Source: Anaerobacillus sp. CMMVII (lineage in GTDB: Bacteria; Bacillota; Bacilli; Bacillales; Anaerobacillaceae). From it: a stretch of DNA of 64,000 nt. The stretch lies in NCBI RefSeq assembly GCF_025377685.1, contig NZ_JACEHK010000001.1:612885-676884 (forward strand). The letters are read 5' to 3'. The notes under the pieces are model-generated. The model was not told the origin of the DNA. It ran no database searches and saw nothing but the letters and a program-made list of their open reading frames with translations. The translations under genes and the position numbers were made by a program. How positions within the stretch are numbered: the first letter of the stretch is position 1; the number at the start of each line of letters is the position of its first letter. Shown here in pieces: positions 1 through 8,823 of the stretch.

Positions 1-203
1 CTGCGGCTTTTTGGAAATATTTACGCAAAGGAAATCATGTTATTAATGTTGGTAGGTTCGATAAAAAAGGCTTTTTTATTGGCTTACTCGCAGCAGCTCC
101 ACTGTTACTTTGGATGGGTTTTGGTTTATTTGTTGGTGCAATTCAAGCCTATATCTTTGTTACGCTAACAATGGTTTATGTTTCATTACGAGTCCATCAT
201 TAA
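1..203 (+). CDS. atpB: ATP synthase Fo subunit a, C-terminal fragment (frame broken)
   Basis: The window opens inside a gene for the proton-channel subunit a of an F-type ATP synthase. The first frame reads LRLFGNIYAKE, the signature helix that carries the essential arginine facing the c-ring; the last 45 residues (GFFIGLLAAAPLLLW, then GLFVGAIQAYIFV and the tail VSLRVHH) match the final two membrane helices. These two parts are in different frames. The join falls at positions 63-69, A AAA AAG, and a -1 slip there restores the normal protein with no residues lost. Either one A is missing from the read-out (A6 for A7) or the site is a true slippery heptamer. The gene continues upstream of the window. 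It is followed 19 nt later by a b-like gene, without a c-subunit gene between. Confidence 0.85.
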   Translation, partial: AAFWKYLRKGNHVINVGRFDKKGFFIGLLAAAPLLLWMGFGLFVGAIQAYIFVTLTMVYVSLRVHH

Positions 204-221
204 ATGAGGAGGAGATTTGTT

Positions 222-590
222 ATGGGCGATATTACGATATTTGGAATGCCAGTTTCGTTAGGGACAATGATCTATCAAGCGGTTGTTTTTACTGCTCTTT
301 TTTGGATATTACACAAGCTATGTCTAAAAAAAGTCGTCGGTGCTCTAGAAAGGAGAAAAGATCATATCGCAAACCAACTGAAAATGACAGAACAGTATAA
401 GGAAGAAGCCAGACAAAAATTAACAGAGCAGGAGCGATTGTTACTAGAAACAAGACAAGAAATAGTGAAGATGCGATTAAACTGCAAAGAAGAGAGCGAA
501 TTAATCTTAAGAAATGCTAGGGATGAAGCTTATAAAATCCGTACAAAAGCCTATGAGGAACAACAGAAACGATTTAGGCAGGGGGCTTAA
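222..590 (+). CDS. short ATP synthase b-subunit-like protein
   Basis: A 122-residue protein with one N-terminal membrane helix (residues about 14-32), then a charged helix with ALERRKDHIANQL, the segment typical of the b-subunit stalk just above the membrane, and a long coiled-coil-prone tail. Normal b subunits are about 160-170 residues, so the C-terminal part that binds delta and the F1 head is missing. The start is the ATG at 222, 7 nt after AGGAGGAG; an in-frame ATG at 204 overlaps that ribosome site and is unlikely. It follows a gene for subunit a directly and precedes an AtpZ-like gene, so it belongs to an Fo-like cluster. The order a-b without c between them, and no delta or F1 gene after, differ from the usual atp operon. 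The b assignment is by pattern only. Confidence 0.6.
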   Translation: MGDITIFGMPVSLGTMIYQAVVFTALFWILHKLCLKKVVGALERRKDHIANQLKMTEQYKEEARQKLTEQERLLLETRQEIVKMRLNCKEESELILRNARDEAYKIRTKAYEEQQKRFRQGA

Positions 591-595
591 ATCAC

Positions 596-1045
596 ATGAA
601 AAAGACGATTGTTAAACAACATGAAGATATGTTAGAAAAGATGGAAATTATCAACGAGGATAGATGGATCTATGTTCATTATTGGAGAGGAAATCATGAA
701 AAAACAGCCATATTCTTAAAAGATACAGATAAGTCTATTGATCATTACTTCCAGGAGTTCTATAGCGAAAATGCGGTGACATTCCAAATGATATGTGAAG
801 TAAATAAGTTTATCAGAAAACAAAAAGACGACTTGGAATATGTCCTCAAAGTTTCATCATTACACTTGAGTCTTGGCATTATGTTTGCCCTTGCTTGCTT
901 GGCTGGATTTAAATTAGGATCTAAACTAGATGTGATTTATGGCATCTATCCATTATTTACACTCATCGGCTTATTTATTGGGATTGGTTTCGCAGGTTTT
1001 TCTGGTTATAAAATGATCCAGAAATTTCTCAAACCTGATATGTAG
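596..1045 (+). CDS. AtpZ/AtpI-like membrane protein with extra N-terminal domain
   Basis: A 149-residue protein in two parts. Residues 1-85 are polar, with no family I recognise (basic start, many aromatic and acidic residues). Residues 86-149 hold two hydrophobic helices: LGIMFALACLAGFKLGSKLD, then LFTLIGLFIGIGFAGFSG and a YKMIQKF end. That two-helix pattern with a G/D-containing linker is that of the small AtpZ/AtpI proteins of atp operons, which help c-ring assembly and have been linked to Mg2+ uptake in alkaliphilic Bacillus. AtpZ itself is normally only 70-100 residues and lies at the start of the operon; here it sits at the end and carries the added domain. It begins 5 nt after the b-like gene, so they are probably cotranscribed. 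Confidence 0.5.
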   Translation: MKKTIVKQHEDMLEKMEIINEDRWIYVHYWRGNHEKTAIFLKDTDKSIDHYFQEFYSENAVTFQMICEVNKFIRKQKDDLEYVLKVSSLHLSLGIMFALACLAGFKLGSKLDVIYGIYPLFTLIGLFIGIGFAGFSGYKMIQKFLKPDM

Positions 1046-1076
1046 TCGTTAAAAACATGAAGGGAGGGATTGTTTC

Positions 1077-1529
1077 ATGTTTATGTTTAGAAAAAGAAAA
1101 GCTAAAAAGCAATATCCTTCAGTTGATGTTTCCATTCATGAAGTGCGAAAGGCGGTTATGACGTTTTCTGATCGTCTCGCAAAAGGAGTTTTTACGACAA
1201 TTCTAATAAAAGATGATAATAGTCTTGATTATGAACAACTTGCACCTATTTTAGGTGGTATTCCATCAAAAACGTATTATATGTCAAAAGAAACATTTGA
1301 TATTTTTGAAGAAGAAGAAAAAGAAATTCCTAGAATAATAGATAAGGTTCAAAGAGCGGTCGACGCTTTTGTCAAGGAGTTCAAAACCCCACCCTTAATA
1401 AAATATGATCCATATTTTCGTGTGAATTACTATCTCTTAATGCAAGAAGGCTTTCTAGATTTTCGTCCAGAAATTTCGTTATATATACATGAAGATGGTA
1501 TGGTAACACACAAGAAACCCGATAAATGA
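1077..1529 (+). CDS. DUF3939-type protein of unknown function
   Basis: A 150-residue soluble protein beginning with a very basic stretch (FRKRKAKK), followed by a mixed alpha/beta region with SVDVSIHEVRKAV, KTYYMSKETFDIFEEEEKEIP and a C-terminal HKKP. It resembles the Bacillus family DUF3939 as I remember it; no function is known. The start ATG at 1077 lies behind AAGGGAGGG. It is 31 nt after the AtpZ-like gene, so it may be the last gene of the same transcript. No terminator with a clear T-run is visible after it. No catalytic motif was seen. Confidence 0.5.
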   Translation: MFMFRKRKAKKQYPSVDVSIHEVRKAVMTFSDRLAKGVFTTILIKDDNSLDYEQLAPILGGIPSKTYYMSKETFDIFEEEEKEIPRIIDKVQRAVDAFVKEFKTPPLIKYDPYFRVNYYLLMQEGFLDFRPEISLYIHEDGMVTHKKPDK

Positions 1530-1936
1530 GTAGTTCACAATTTAAGTTTGTTTCATCCCTCTTCATTCCCGCCATCCTTAAAGGTTTAAAATTTTTGCGT
1601 TTTTCACACTTTCTGTATTATTGTTACTCTATCAGATAACTTCCCAATCGCTCATTACCCTAATCAACCGAAACTGGCATCGGTTGAGGTGATACCTACC
1701 TTGACCGAACCTTATTTTTTTCATGTTGGTTATTTCATGAGAATTTCTTGGGTAAGCAACTGTATTAGGTCACCCTAGTGCTTCTGCATAGGAACAACTG
1801 TAAAAGACGTTTCCTTGAAGCGTACCGAATAATTCATTGGAAAAAGTTAGACACTAAAAGAGGCTACACCTTGTGTTATTACATACGCTTTTCCCAGAAC
1901 AAACATTAATGATGAAATCATAGGATTTTATTTTAA
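1530..1936. other. gene-free stretch
   Basis: No ORF with a plausible ribosome site. The only clear structure is an inverted repeat at 1664-1687 (TCAACCGA, 8-nt gap, TCGGTTGA) without a T-run, so not a convincing terminator. The right end abuts the MITE-like element. Confidence 0.5.
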
Positions 1937-2127
1937 GGCTCTTTTCGTAAACATTATTGATTTTTTGCCCTAAAAAATCGGAAAAATACCTTAGATGAAG
2001 ATATTACCCAATAAATTAAGTAAGAAAAGAGCAATACTTACTAAATTAGTTGTGAATTCTTAGTGTTTTGTGTAAAAGTCCGGCTTTTGGGATTTTTACG
2101 AAAGCAACAAACTTTGCGAAAATAGCC
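1937..2127 (-). mobile_element. 191-bp MITE-like element, copy 1
   Basis: Ends are imperfect terminal inverted repeats: GGCTCTTTTCGTAAA at the left and, read from the right, GGCTATTTTCGCAAA (13 of 15 match). The inside is non-coding. The whole sequence is repeated in opposite orientation at 61101-61291, also 191 bp, with close identity over the inner parts (for example CACCCAATAAATTAAG-type and TTTGGGATTTTTACGAAAG). A degenerate TATTTTAA / TATTTTTAA pair flanks this copy. No transposase is encoded. GGCTCTTT ends with 8-bp duplications would suit an ISL3-family origin, but that is a guess. The short ORF on the minus strand at 2046-2228 is an accident of this element. Confidence 0.8.
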
Positions 2128-2221
2128 TCTATTTTTAAAAGATTTTTTTCGTATTTCAGGTTCTTTGGCAATAACAGCTTCAACGATGCTTTCAAAAATA
2201 TAGGGATTATAAGGAGATACA

Positions 2222-3676
2222 ATGACAAATAAAACTGGATGGAACTTAGATAATAGTTATGCTCGTCTACCTAAGGAATTTTTTTCTAGTCTCAACCCAA
2301 CACCTGTACGCTCACCGAAGTTGATTATCCTTAACCGTACATTGGCTAAATCCCTAGGTTTAAATGATGAAGAACTGCAAACGAGTGGTGTTGAAGTGTT
2401 TGCAGGTAACAAAATTCCTGATGGAGCTTTGCCTCTTGCCCAGGCTTACGCAGCTCATCAATTCGGACATTTTACCATGTTAGGAGACGGCAGGGCCATT
2501 TTACTTGGTGAACAAATGACTCCTCAAGGTGAACGGATGGATATCCAGCTCAAGGGCTCAGGCAGAACACCTTACTCCCGCCGGGGTGACGGTCGAGCGG
2601 CACTTGGTCCGATGTTACGAGAATACATCATCAGCGAAGCTATGCATGCGCTAGATATTCCTACGACACGTAGCTTAGCTGTGGTAACAACTGGTGAGTC
2701 TGTATATCGAGAAACTGAACAGCCTGGGGCAATTCTAACAAGGGTGGCTGCTAGTCATTTGCGCGTTGGAACATTTCAATACGCCTCAAGCTGGGGAACT
2801 GTAGATGATGTAAGGGTTCTGGCTGATTATACATTGGAAAGACATTATCCAGAGGTTGTCGGAACGCCCAATCGCTACCTATCACTACTAAGAGAAGTCA
2901 TTAAGCGTCAGGCTATCCTGATTTCCAAATGGCAGCTTGTTGGTTTTATTCACGGTGTGATGAACACTGATAACATGGCCATAAGTGGCGAAACGATTGA
3001 TTATGGTCCCTGCGCCTTCATGGATGTCTATGATCCGGCAACGGTTTTTAGTTCGATTGACACACAAGGTCGTTACGCTTATGGCAATCAGCCGTATATT
3101 GGTAGTTGGAATTTAGCAAGATTTGCTGAAACCTTATTGCCATTATTGGATGAAAATGAAGAAAAAGCCCTTGAAATAGCTAAGGAAGCGATGGCAGAGT
3201 TTAGCGATTTATATCGTCATCATTGGCTTACGGGAATGAGAGCTAAATTAGGGATCTTTAACGAGGAGCAAGAGGATGAAACCTTGATTGAGGGTCTTCT
3301 CAGTATGATGAAGAAGTATCGTGCGGACTATACCAATACGTTTCGCTCGTTAACATTAGAAGAACGAGAAGATTCGAACCTATTTGGAAGTACTGAGTTT
3401 ACCCAGTGGGATGAGCTCTGGCAGGCCAGATTAGATAGGCAACCAGAAGCGAAAGCTAGTTCACATGAGTTGATGAAAAAATCCAATCCAGGTGTAATTC
3501 CTCGTAATCACCGTGTTGAAGAGGCGATAGAGGCAGCAGAAAAAAGAGGTGACTACAGTGTGATGGAGCGGTTACTGAAAGTTCTTTCATGCCCGTACAC
3601 ATACTCCCCTGAGCAATCTAATTATGTCATGCCTGTAGAAACAACTCGTCCATACCGAACCTTTTGTGGTACTTAG
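2222..3676 (+). CDS. selO: protein adenylyltransferase SelO (YdiU/UPF0061 family)
   Basis: A 484-residue protein of the SelO pseudokinase family, which binds ATP in a flipped pose and transfers AMP to Ser/Thr/Tyr residues of target proteins, with links to oxidative stress. The family's hallmarks are all seen: the glycine-rich [21 protein letters not shown] near residues 110-130 (ATP binding), [15 protein letters not shown], the active-site loop HGVMNTDNM, and DYGPCAFMD in place of the kinase DFG. It ends in PYRTFCGT; bacterial members end here and lack the selenocysteine of the animal protein. Length equals E. coli YdiU. Start ATG at 2222 follows AAGGAG. It is a single gene, closed by a hairpin terminator at 3723, and its upstream region is occupied by the MITE-like element. 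Confidence 0.93.
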   Translation: MTNKTGWNLDNSYARLPKEFFSSLNPTPVRSPKLIILNRTLAKSLGLNDEELQTSGVEVFAGNKIPDGALPLAQAYAAHQFGHFTMLGDGRAILLGEQMTPQGERMDIQLKGSGRTPYSRRGDGRAALGPMLREYIISEAMHALDIPTTRSLAVVTTGESVYRETEQPGAILTRVAASHLRVGTFQYASSWGTVDDVRVLADYTLERHYPEVVGTPNRYLSLLREVIKRQAILISKWQLVGFIHGVMNTDNMAISGETIDYGPCAFMDVYDPATVFSSIDTQGRYAYGNQPYIGSWNLARFAETLLPLLDENEEKALEIAKEAMAEFSDLYRHHWLTGMRAKLGIFNEEQEDETLIEGLLSMMKKYRADYTNTFRSLTLEEREDSNLFGSTEFTQWDELWQARLDRQPEAKASSHELMKKSNPGVIPRNHRVEEAIEAAEKRGDYSVMERLLKVLSCPYTYSPEQSNYVMPVETTRPYRTFCGT

Positions 3677-3722
3677 TTCCAGAGGTAGAGGGATTTTAGG
3701 TACAGGTCTATCGTTACAATGC

Positions 3723-3767
3723 AAAAAACTGGATGGGCAAGCAACTGCTCATTCCAGTTTTTTATTG
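3723..3767. terminator. bidirectional hairpin terminator
   Basis: AAAAAACTGGA pairs with TCCAGTTTTTT around a 19-nt loop region. It serves selO on plus and, read the other way, the convergent ZIP gene on minus. Confidence 0.8.
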
Positions 3768-3815
3768 CGTTCGTAGCTACATTCAAGGTTTAGTTTCCTC
3801 CAGGTGCTAAGCCTA

Positions 3816-4631
3816 TTATCCTAATGCAACATCAAGGATCATCATAACTGCAAATCCAATCATTAAACTCATCGATGCTAAATCTGAATTGCCATTTTCA
3901 TGCGATCCAGGTATTACTTCTTCGGCTACTACAAAGATCATTGCGCCTGCTGCAAAGCTCAGAGCATAGGGCAATAGTGGTTCAATATAGAAAACTGCTA
4001 AGGCACCGATGACTGCTGCAATTGGTTCAACAGAACCAGAAAACTGCCCGTAAAAGAAACTTTTTCGGCGAGACATTCCATCACGTCTGAGTGGCATAGA
4101 TACCGCAACTCCTTCAGGGAAGTTTTGGATCCCGATTCCAATTGCTAAGGCAATTGCCCCCATGATCGAGGCAGAAGGATAGCCTGCTGCTACGGCACCA
4201 AAGGCAACACCGATTGCTAACCCTTCTGGAATGTTATGCAACGTGACAGCTAGAAAGAGTAATGTACTTCTTTTCCGCTCTTTTGGTTTAATTCCCTCGG
4301 CACTCTCAATCGGTAGATTAGGATGAAGGTGCGGAAGTACTTTATCGATCATTGATAAAAATATTCCACCTAACAAAAAGCCGACAGCTGCTGGAACCCA
4401 CGAGGGGACAGAGTGTCCTTCTGCCATTTCAATTGCTGGTGCAAGAAGTGACCAGTAGCTTGCGGCAATCATTACGCCACCGGCAAACCCTAACATACTA
4501 TCTAAAAATTTCTGATTGACTCCTTTACTTGTAAAAACCAAGGCTGCCCCTAGTGCAGTCATTCCCCATGTAAATAACGTCCCAATAAGTGCTTGAACAA
4601 CTGGATCGAGGCCAATAAACACTTCTAACAT
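3816..4631 (-). CDS. ZIP-family divalent metal transporter
   Basis: A 271-residue integral membrane protein of the ZIP family (ZupT/GufA branch), which moves Zn2+ and other divalent metals into the cytoplasm. About eight membrane helices are apparent. Helix IV carries the diagnostic HNIPEG and helix V has NFPEG, the two metal-site motifs; a third acidic/His site is [11 protein letters not shown]. The variable loop after helix III holds HLHPNLP, a likely metal-binding stretch. The ATG at 4631 is preceded by GAGGAGGAATAAGG; a start 14 codons further upstream has no ribosome site. It is transcribed away from the Xre gene at 4905 and ends toward selO with a shared terminator. Substrate cannot be told from sequence. 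Confidence 0.88.
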   Translation of the reverse strand: MLEVFIGLDPVVQALIGTLFTWGMTALGAALVFTSKGVNQKFLDSMLGFAGGVMIAASYWSLLAPAIEMAEGHSVPSWVPAAVGFLLGGIFLSMIDKVLPHLHPNLPIESAEGIKPKERKRSTLLFLAVTLHNIPEGLAIGVAFGAVAAGYPSASIMGAIALAIGIGIQNFPEGVAVSMPLRRDGMSRRKSFFYGQFSGSVEPIAAVIGALAVFYIEPLLPYALSFAAGAMIFVVAEEVIPGSHENGNSDLASMSLMIGFAVMMILDVALG

Positions 4632-4791
4632 CCTTATTCCTCCTCGAAAGCGTATTTTAATATGTTGCACCAAGGTAAAAATGTTGCGTTACACTAGGTA
4701 TATTTCAAAAAAAGACTTTGGTGCTTATACATAAAAAATTTAAGAAAAGCGCATTTATTTAAGGTCTTTTAGAAAAAACGTTTACCCCCCC

Positions 4792-4853
4792 TTGTAAATA
4801 ATAACTTTCTAAATGTAAAATATACTTTACTTTTCGTCGGTTATTATTTACAA
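4792..4853. promoter_or_regulatory. perfect 14-bp inverted repeat, likely operator
   Basis: TTGTAAATAATAAC at 4792-4805 is repeated inverted at 4840-4853 (GTTATTATTTACAA). Between them sits a smaller imperfect palindrome, TGTAAAATATACTTTAC. The block lies 50 nt before the start of an Xre-type regulator and in the divergent gap to the ZIP gene, so it is a good candidate for the regulator's own operator or promoter. Confidence 0.6.
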
Positions 4854-4904
4854 TAGGAATATAATACCAGACGAAGAAGAGTAAGATTGAAAGTAGGTGG
4901 AGAA

Positions 4905-5102
4905 GTGGGGAAAAACATAAAGCTGAAGCTTGCTAGAGTTGAAAAGGATTTATCACAAGAACAGCTTGCAGATCTTGTCGGGGTAACGAGGCAGACGATA
5001 GGCATGATTGAAGCGGGAAAGTACAACCCAACCTTAAAGCTTTGCATTTCAATATGTAAAGCGTTAGGGAAAACTTTAGATGATTTGTTTTGGGAGAACT
5101 AA
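4905..5102 (+). CDS. Xre-family helix-turn-helix regulator
   Basis: A 65-residue protein that is almost only a Cro/C1-type HTH: LSQEQLADLVGVTRQTIGMIE is the two-helix DNA-reading unit and KYNPTLKLCISICKALG the following helices, ending DDLFW. This compact type is common in Firmicutes next to a small membrane protein gene, as here (5126). I chose GTG at 4905, preceded by AGGTGG, over the in-frame TTG at 4887, which lies before that ribosome site. The palindromes at 4792-4853 are its likely binding sites. Ligand unknown. Confidence 0.85.
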   Translation: MGKNIKLKLARVEKDLSQEQLADLVGVTRQTIGMIEAGKYNPTLKLCISICKALGKTLDDLFWEN

Positions 5103-5125
5103 ATACAAGTTTAGGAGGATGAAAC

Positions 5126-5572
5126 ATGAGTATGAAAGAGTTTTTTCTTAAAGAATCTAGTGATGAAAGAGTAGTATTAATTAATAAAACCCTAGCTAGT
5201 AGGGGATTTTATCTTTTACTTATTGCTTTAGTCATCTCTAACATCGTAAAAGCATTCTTCTTAGAACTTGATAAAGGATATTGGTGGGACATTCATATCC
5301 TATTATTGGTCGTGGGCTCCATTTTAGTAATTATGGTGGTATCCTCTGGGGTTGGAGGAGTGAAAAACATACCAAAGGCAGAAAGAAAAAGAAGTAAAAT
5401 TATCTCATCAATCGCATTTGCCCTTGGTGTTGTATATAGCCAATTTACCAATGGAAGTGTATATTCTAATTTAGGTATTGTTGGAGTGATCGCGATTTTC
5501 CTGTTTGGGGCTCTGTTCGGTCTTATCGCCTACGGAATTATCACCTTACTCCATAATAAACAGAGCAACTAG
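5126..5572 (+). CDS. four-helix membrane protein paired with Xre regulator
   Basis: A 148-residue protein with four predicted membrane helices (about residues 29-47, 55-75, 94-108 and 117-140) and short soluble parts; the N-terminus is charged (ESSDERVVLINK) and the third helix follows a basic KAERKRSK loop. It looks like the DUF6773-type proteins that often sit next to small Xre regulators, but I am not certain of that family. The ATG follows TTTAGGAGG and the gene starts 23 nt after the regulator, so the two form an operon. Function unknown; a sensor or immunity role would fit the pairing but has no direct support. Confidence 0.65.
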   Translation: MSMKEFFLKESSDERVVLINKTLASRGFYLLLIALVISNIVKAFFLELDKGYWWDIHILLLVVGSILVIMVVSSGVGGVKNIPKAERKRSKIISSIAFALGVVYSQFTNGSVYSNLGIVGVIAIFLFGALFGLIAYGIITLLHNKQSN

Positions 5573-5616
5573 CAAATTCAGAAGAGTCCACATCTTGCGC
5601 AGAAGGAGAATGGTCA

Positions 5617-8600
5617 ATGAATATCAAACTAACTCATAAACTAATCAAAGACATGTGCGGTCTCGTCTCCTTCAAGAAAGGGGACTCTTTTCATCGCGCA
5701 AAAAAGGTGAGCATTGAAACAGTCAGTTCGAACCGTTGCGAAGCGATTGTGAAGGGAAACGAGGAGTTTCATGTAACAATTGAAACAACAGGCAATAGGG
5801 AACTGCAGACAAATTGTAGCTGTCCTAAGTTAGCTTCTTATACTCGTGATTGTCAGCATGTCGCTGCAGTTTTACTCGCATTATACGATGCACAGCAAAA
5901 TGGTACGATCCTCCTTGATACGCCTAGCACTTTAACGGATGGTTTACTCACACTTTTCAGTGACCAGCCACTTAAGTCCAGCGAGCAGCTTCACTTTGAA
6001 AAAAGGAAACTGCTTGCAGCCGAGTTTTTGATTGAACCAGTTTCCCTTGCGAAGGGGCAAACGTTGTTTGGAGTGAAAATTCGGGTTAACCAAACGGTCA
6101 TAGCAAATATTCGTGAATTTCTAAAAAAAGTTGAAAGAGGGAGCCGGTACTCGGTATCTCACTTTTTTCAATATGACCCAAGTCAGCATTGCTTTCAAAA
6201 AGAAGCGGATGCTGTTCTTTGGCAGCTCATCCAGGTAATTGGGGATGAAAAAGTTTATCTTGATAATTTACCGGTAAAAGCTGCTGAAAATCAAAAAGAA
6301 GAAACCCTACTGATCCCCCCTTCTTCGTGGGATAGACTTTTTCCTTTTCTTGAGCGTACTTCTTTCGTTACACTAGAGGTGGACTCTCAGTTATATAATG
6401 GTGTTCGTTATTCAAATGAACCGCTAGCTCTACAGTTTACCTTTTCTGAGGGCACAAGCAAAGAGTATCAGTTGAAAATCCATGGTTTAAAGCATTTAAC
6501 TGTGCTTTTGCCATATCACCTTGTCATTGCTGGTGGGAACCTTGTTAAGCTAAAGAGTGACGACTGCAAACGGCTTGCAGAGTTAAAACAAATGTTAGCA
6601 GTTTCTGGTACCAATCAAATTCCGATTTCACAAGAGCAACTACCATTTTTCTTAGAAAAAGTAGTTCCGGGATTACGCAAGCTTGGTGAGGTTAGCATTG
6701 AAGCAGCAATTGCCGAGCTCATGCTAATTAAAACGCCTTTAAAAGCCAAACTCTTCTTAGATCGTGTCAGCAATCGCTTGCTAGCAGGAGTGGAATTCCA
6801 TTATGAAAATAACGTCATTTATCCACTGGAAACCGGTAACCAGCGACTAGCGCCTCACCTATTCCGAGATTTAGAAAAAGAAGAGATAATTTTAGAACTC
6901 TTAGAGGAAAGTGGCTTTGCCAGAACAGATGGCGGTTTCTTTATGCATAATGAAGAACTAGAATATCAATTTTTGTACCATGCTGTTCCACACCTCGAAA
7001 AGCTTGTTCAAATCTATGCGACATCAGCCGTGAAAATCAGGATTTTTAGAGGGAATACGCCGCCACAGATACGGGTAAAGGTCAAGAAAGAACGAACAAA
7101 TTGGCTTGAGTTTAAATTTGAAATGGACGGGATACCTGAAACACAGATCCGCGAGATATTAGAAGCACTAGAGGAAAAACGTAAGTATTACCGTCTGCCA
7201 AATGGTGGTTTGCTCTCTTTGGAAACAAAGGGGTTTGCAGAGATAGGACAATTTTTGCAGGCTGTCCCAAACCGTTTGGAAGAACTTGAAAAGGGGTTAA
7301 ATGTCCCGATTGTTCGTGGACTTCAGCTTATCGATGTTGGTGAAGGAAAGCAGACATTTACATTTGAGGAATCCTTCCGTGAATTCATTGATAGACTCCG
7401 CAACCCGGGAAGCCTCCAATTCCCTTTACCAAAGAGTTTAGAGCCAATTTTACGCGATTATCAAAAGCAAGGGTTTACTTGGATGAAAACACTCGCAAGC
7501 TTTGGGTTTGGCGGCATTCTTGCTGATGATATGGGTCTGGGAAAAACACTTCAAAGCATCACATTCATCGTTTCTGAACTTGCTGAAATCCGCAAAAAGA
7601 AGCATCCTACCCTAATTGTCTGTCCATCATCACTGACCTATAACTGGCTAAGTGAATTGAATAAATTTTCACCTGAGCTACAAGCTGTGATTGTTGATGG
7701 TCAGAAAAAAGAGCGGCTGAAAAAGTTAAAGCATCTACCTGATGTCGATGTGGTTATTACTTCTTATCCAATTTTACGAAAAGATATCAGTGAGTTTGAA
7801 AAACAAATGTTTCACACGGTGTTTTTTGATGAGGCTCAAGCATTTAAAAATCCATTCACGCAAACAGCACGATCCGTAAAGAAAATTCAAGCAGATCATC
7901 GTTTTGCTCTCACAGGTACACCTGTAGAGAATTCAAGAGAAGAGCTCTGGTCAATTTTTCATGTTGTCTTTCCGGAACTTTTCTTAGGCTTAAAGGAATA
8001 TAGCTACCTGACAAGTGAAGCAATCGCCAGGAGGACTCAACTATTCTTGCTACGTAGAATGAAAGATGAGGTCTTGTCTGAGCTTCCGGAAAAAATTGAA
8101 TCACTTGAGCGTGTCGATCTCCTCCCTGATCAAAAAAAACTTTATGCTGCGTATTTAGCAAAGCTAAAACACGACACCTTGAAGCATCTTGATAAAGACA
8201 CCTTAAGAAAAAATCGGATTAAAATTCTTGCCGGGTTAACTCGGTTACGACAAATTTGTTGTCACCCAGGTTTGTTTGTTGATGGTTACCAAGGAACCTC
8301 TGCAAAATTTGAACAACTCTTTCAAATTTTAGAAGAAGCAAAACATTCTGGTAGAAGAGTGTTGATATTCTCGCAATTTACGAAAATGCTTGAGCTCATT
8401 GGGAGGAGACTAGCACTCGAGGGACTACCCTTCTTCTACCTTGATGGACAAACTCCCTCAGAAGAACGAATAGAAATCTGTAATCGTTTCAATAGTGGTG
8501 AGCGAGACCTGTTCTTAATTTCTTTAAAGGCTGGCGGTACAGGACTCAATTTGACAGGCGCTGATACAGTCATTCTCTATGATTTATGGTGGAATCCAGC

Positions 8601-8811
8601 CGTTGAGGCTCAAGCAGCAGATCGGGCTCACCGGATCGGACAAACCAATGTGGTTCAAGTGATTAAACTTGTAGCCAGAGGAACCATTGAAGAAAAAATC
8701 AATGAACTGCAAGACAAAAAGAGGCATCTCATTGAAGAAATCATTGCCCCTGAAGGGAACAAGGCAACAGGACTCACTGATGAGGACATCCGTGAAATAT
8801 TAATGATCTAA
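5617..8811 (+). CDS. SWIM zinc-finger SNF2-family helicase
   Basis: A 1064-residue helicase-like ATPase. Residues about 50-90 form a SWIM zinc finger (CSCPKL ... CQHVAAVLLAL, CxC-CxH). A middle region of some 500 residues is the bacterial SNF2-associated domain. From about residue 600 the SNF2 ATPase begins: DYQKQGFTWM (Q-motif region), DDMGLGKT (Walker A), DEAQAFKN (Walker B), LTGTPVEN (motif III), then the second RecA lobe with FSQFTKMLELI, SLKAGGTGLNLTGAD and AADRAHRIGQ (motifs V-VI). Family members are DNA translocases, RapA-like, assumed to remodel protein-DNA complexes. The next gene is a PD-(D/E)XK protein 12 nt away and then truA, so a three-gene transcript is likely. Confidence 0.92.
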   Translation: MNIKLTHKLIKDMCGLVSFKKGDSFHRAKKVSIETVSSNRCEAIVKGNEEFHVTIETTGNRELQTNCSCPKLASYTRDCQHVAAVLLALYDAQQNGTILLDTPSTLTDGLLTLFSDQPLKSSEQLHFEKRKLLAAEFLIEPVSLAKGQTLFGVKIRVNQTVIANIREFLKKVERGSRYSVSHFFQYDPSQHCFQKEADAVLWQLIQVIGDEKVYLDNLPVKAAENQKEETLLIPPSSWDRLFPFLERTSFVTLEVDSQLYNGVRYSNEPLALQFTFSEGTSKEYQLKIHGLKHLTVLLPYHLVIAGGNLVKLKSDDCKRLAELKQMLAVSGTNQIPISQEQLPFFLEKVVPGLRKLGEVSIEAAIAELMLIKTPLKAKLFLDRVSNRLLAGVEFHYENNVIYPLETGNQRLAPHLFRDLEKEEIILELLEESGFARTDGGFFMHNEELEYQFLYHAVPHLEKLVQIYATSAVKIRIFRGNTPPQIRVKVKKERTNWLEFKFEMDGIPETQIREILEALEEKRKYYRLPNGGLLSLETKGFAEIGQFLQAVPNRLEELEKGLNVPIVRGLQLIDVGEGKQTFTFEESFREFIDRLRNPGSLQFPLPKSLEPILRDYQKQGFTWMKTLASFGFGGILADDMGLGKTLQSITFIVSELAEIRKKKHPTLIVCPSSLTYNWLSELNKFSPELQAVIVDGQKKERLKKLKHLPDVDVVITSYPILRKDISEFEKQMFHTVFFDEAQAFKNPFTQTARSVKKIQADHRFALTGTPVENSREELWSIFHVVFPELFLGLKEYSYLTSEAIARRTQLFLLRRMKDEVLSELPEKIESLERVDLLPDQKKLYAAYLAKLKHDTLKHLDKDTLRKNRIKILAGLTRLRQICCHPGLFVDGYQGTSAKFEQLFQILEEAKHSGRRVLIFSQFTKMLELIGRRLALEGLPFFYLDGQTPSEERIEICNRFNSGERDLFLISLKAGGTGLNLTGADTVILYDLWWNPAVEAQAADRAHRIGQTNVVQVIKLVARGTIEEKINELQDKKRHLIEEIIAPEGNKATGLTDEDIREILMI

Positions 8812-8823
8812 ATAAGCATAGTA

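Noticed and set aside
2046-2228. Minus-strand ORF of 60 codons
   Set aside because: Accidental frame in the MITE-like element; no ribosome site.
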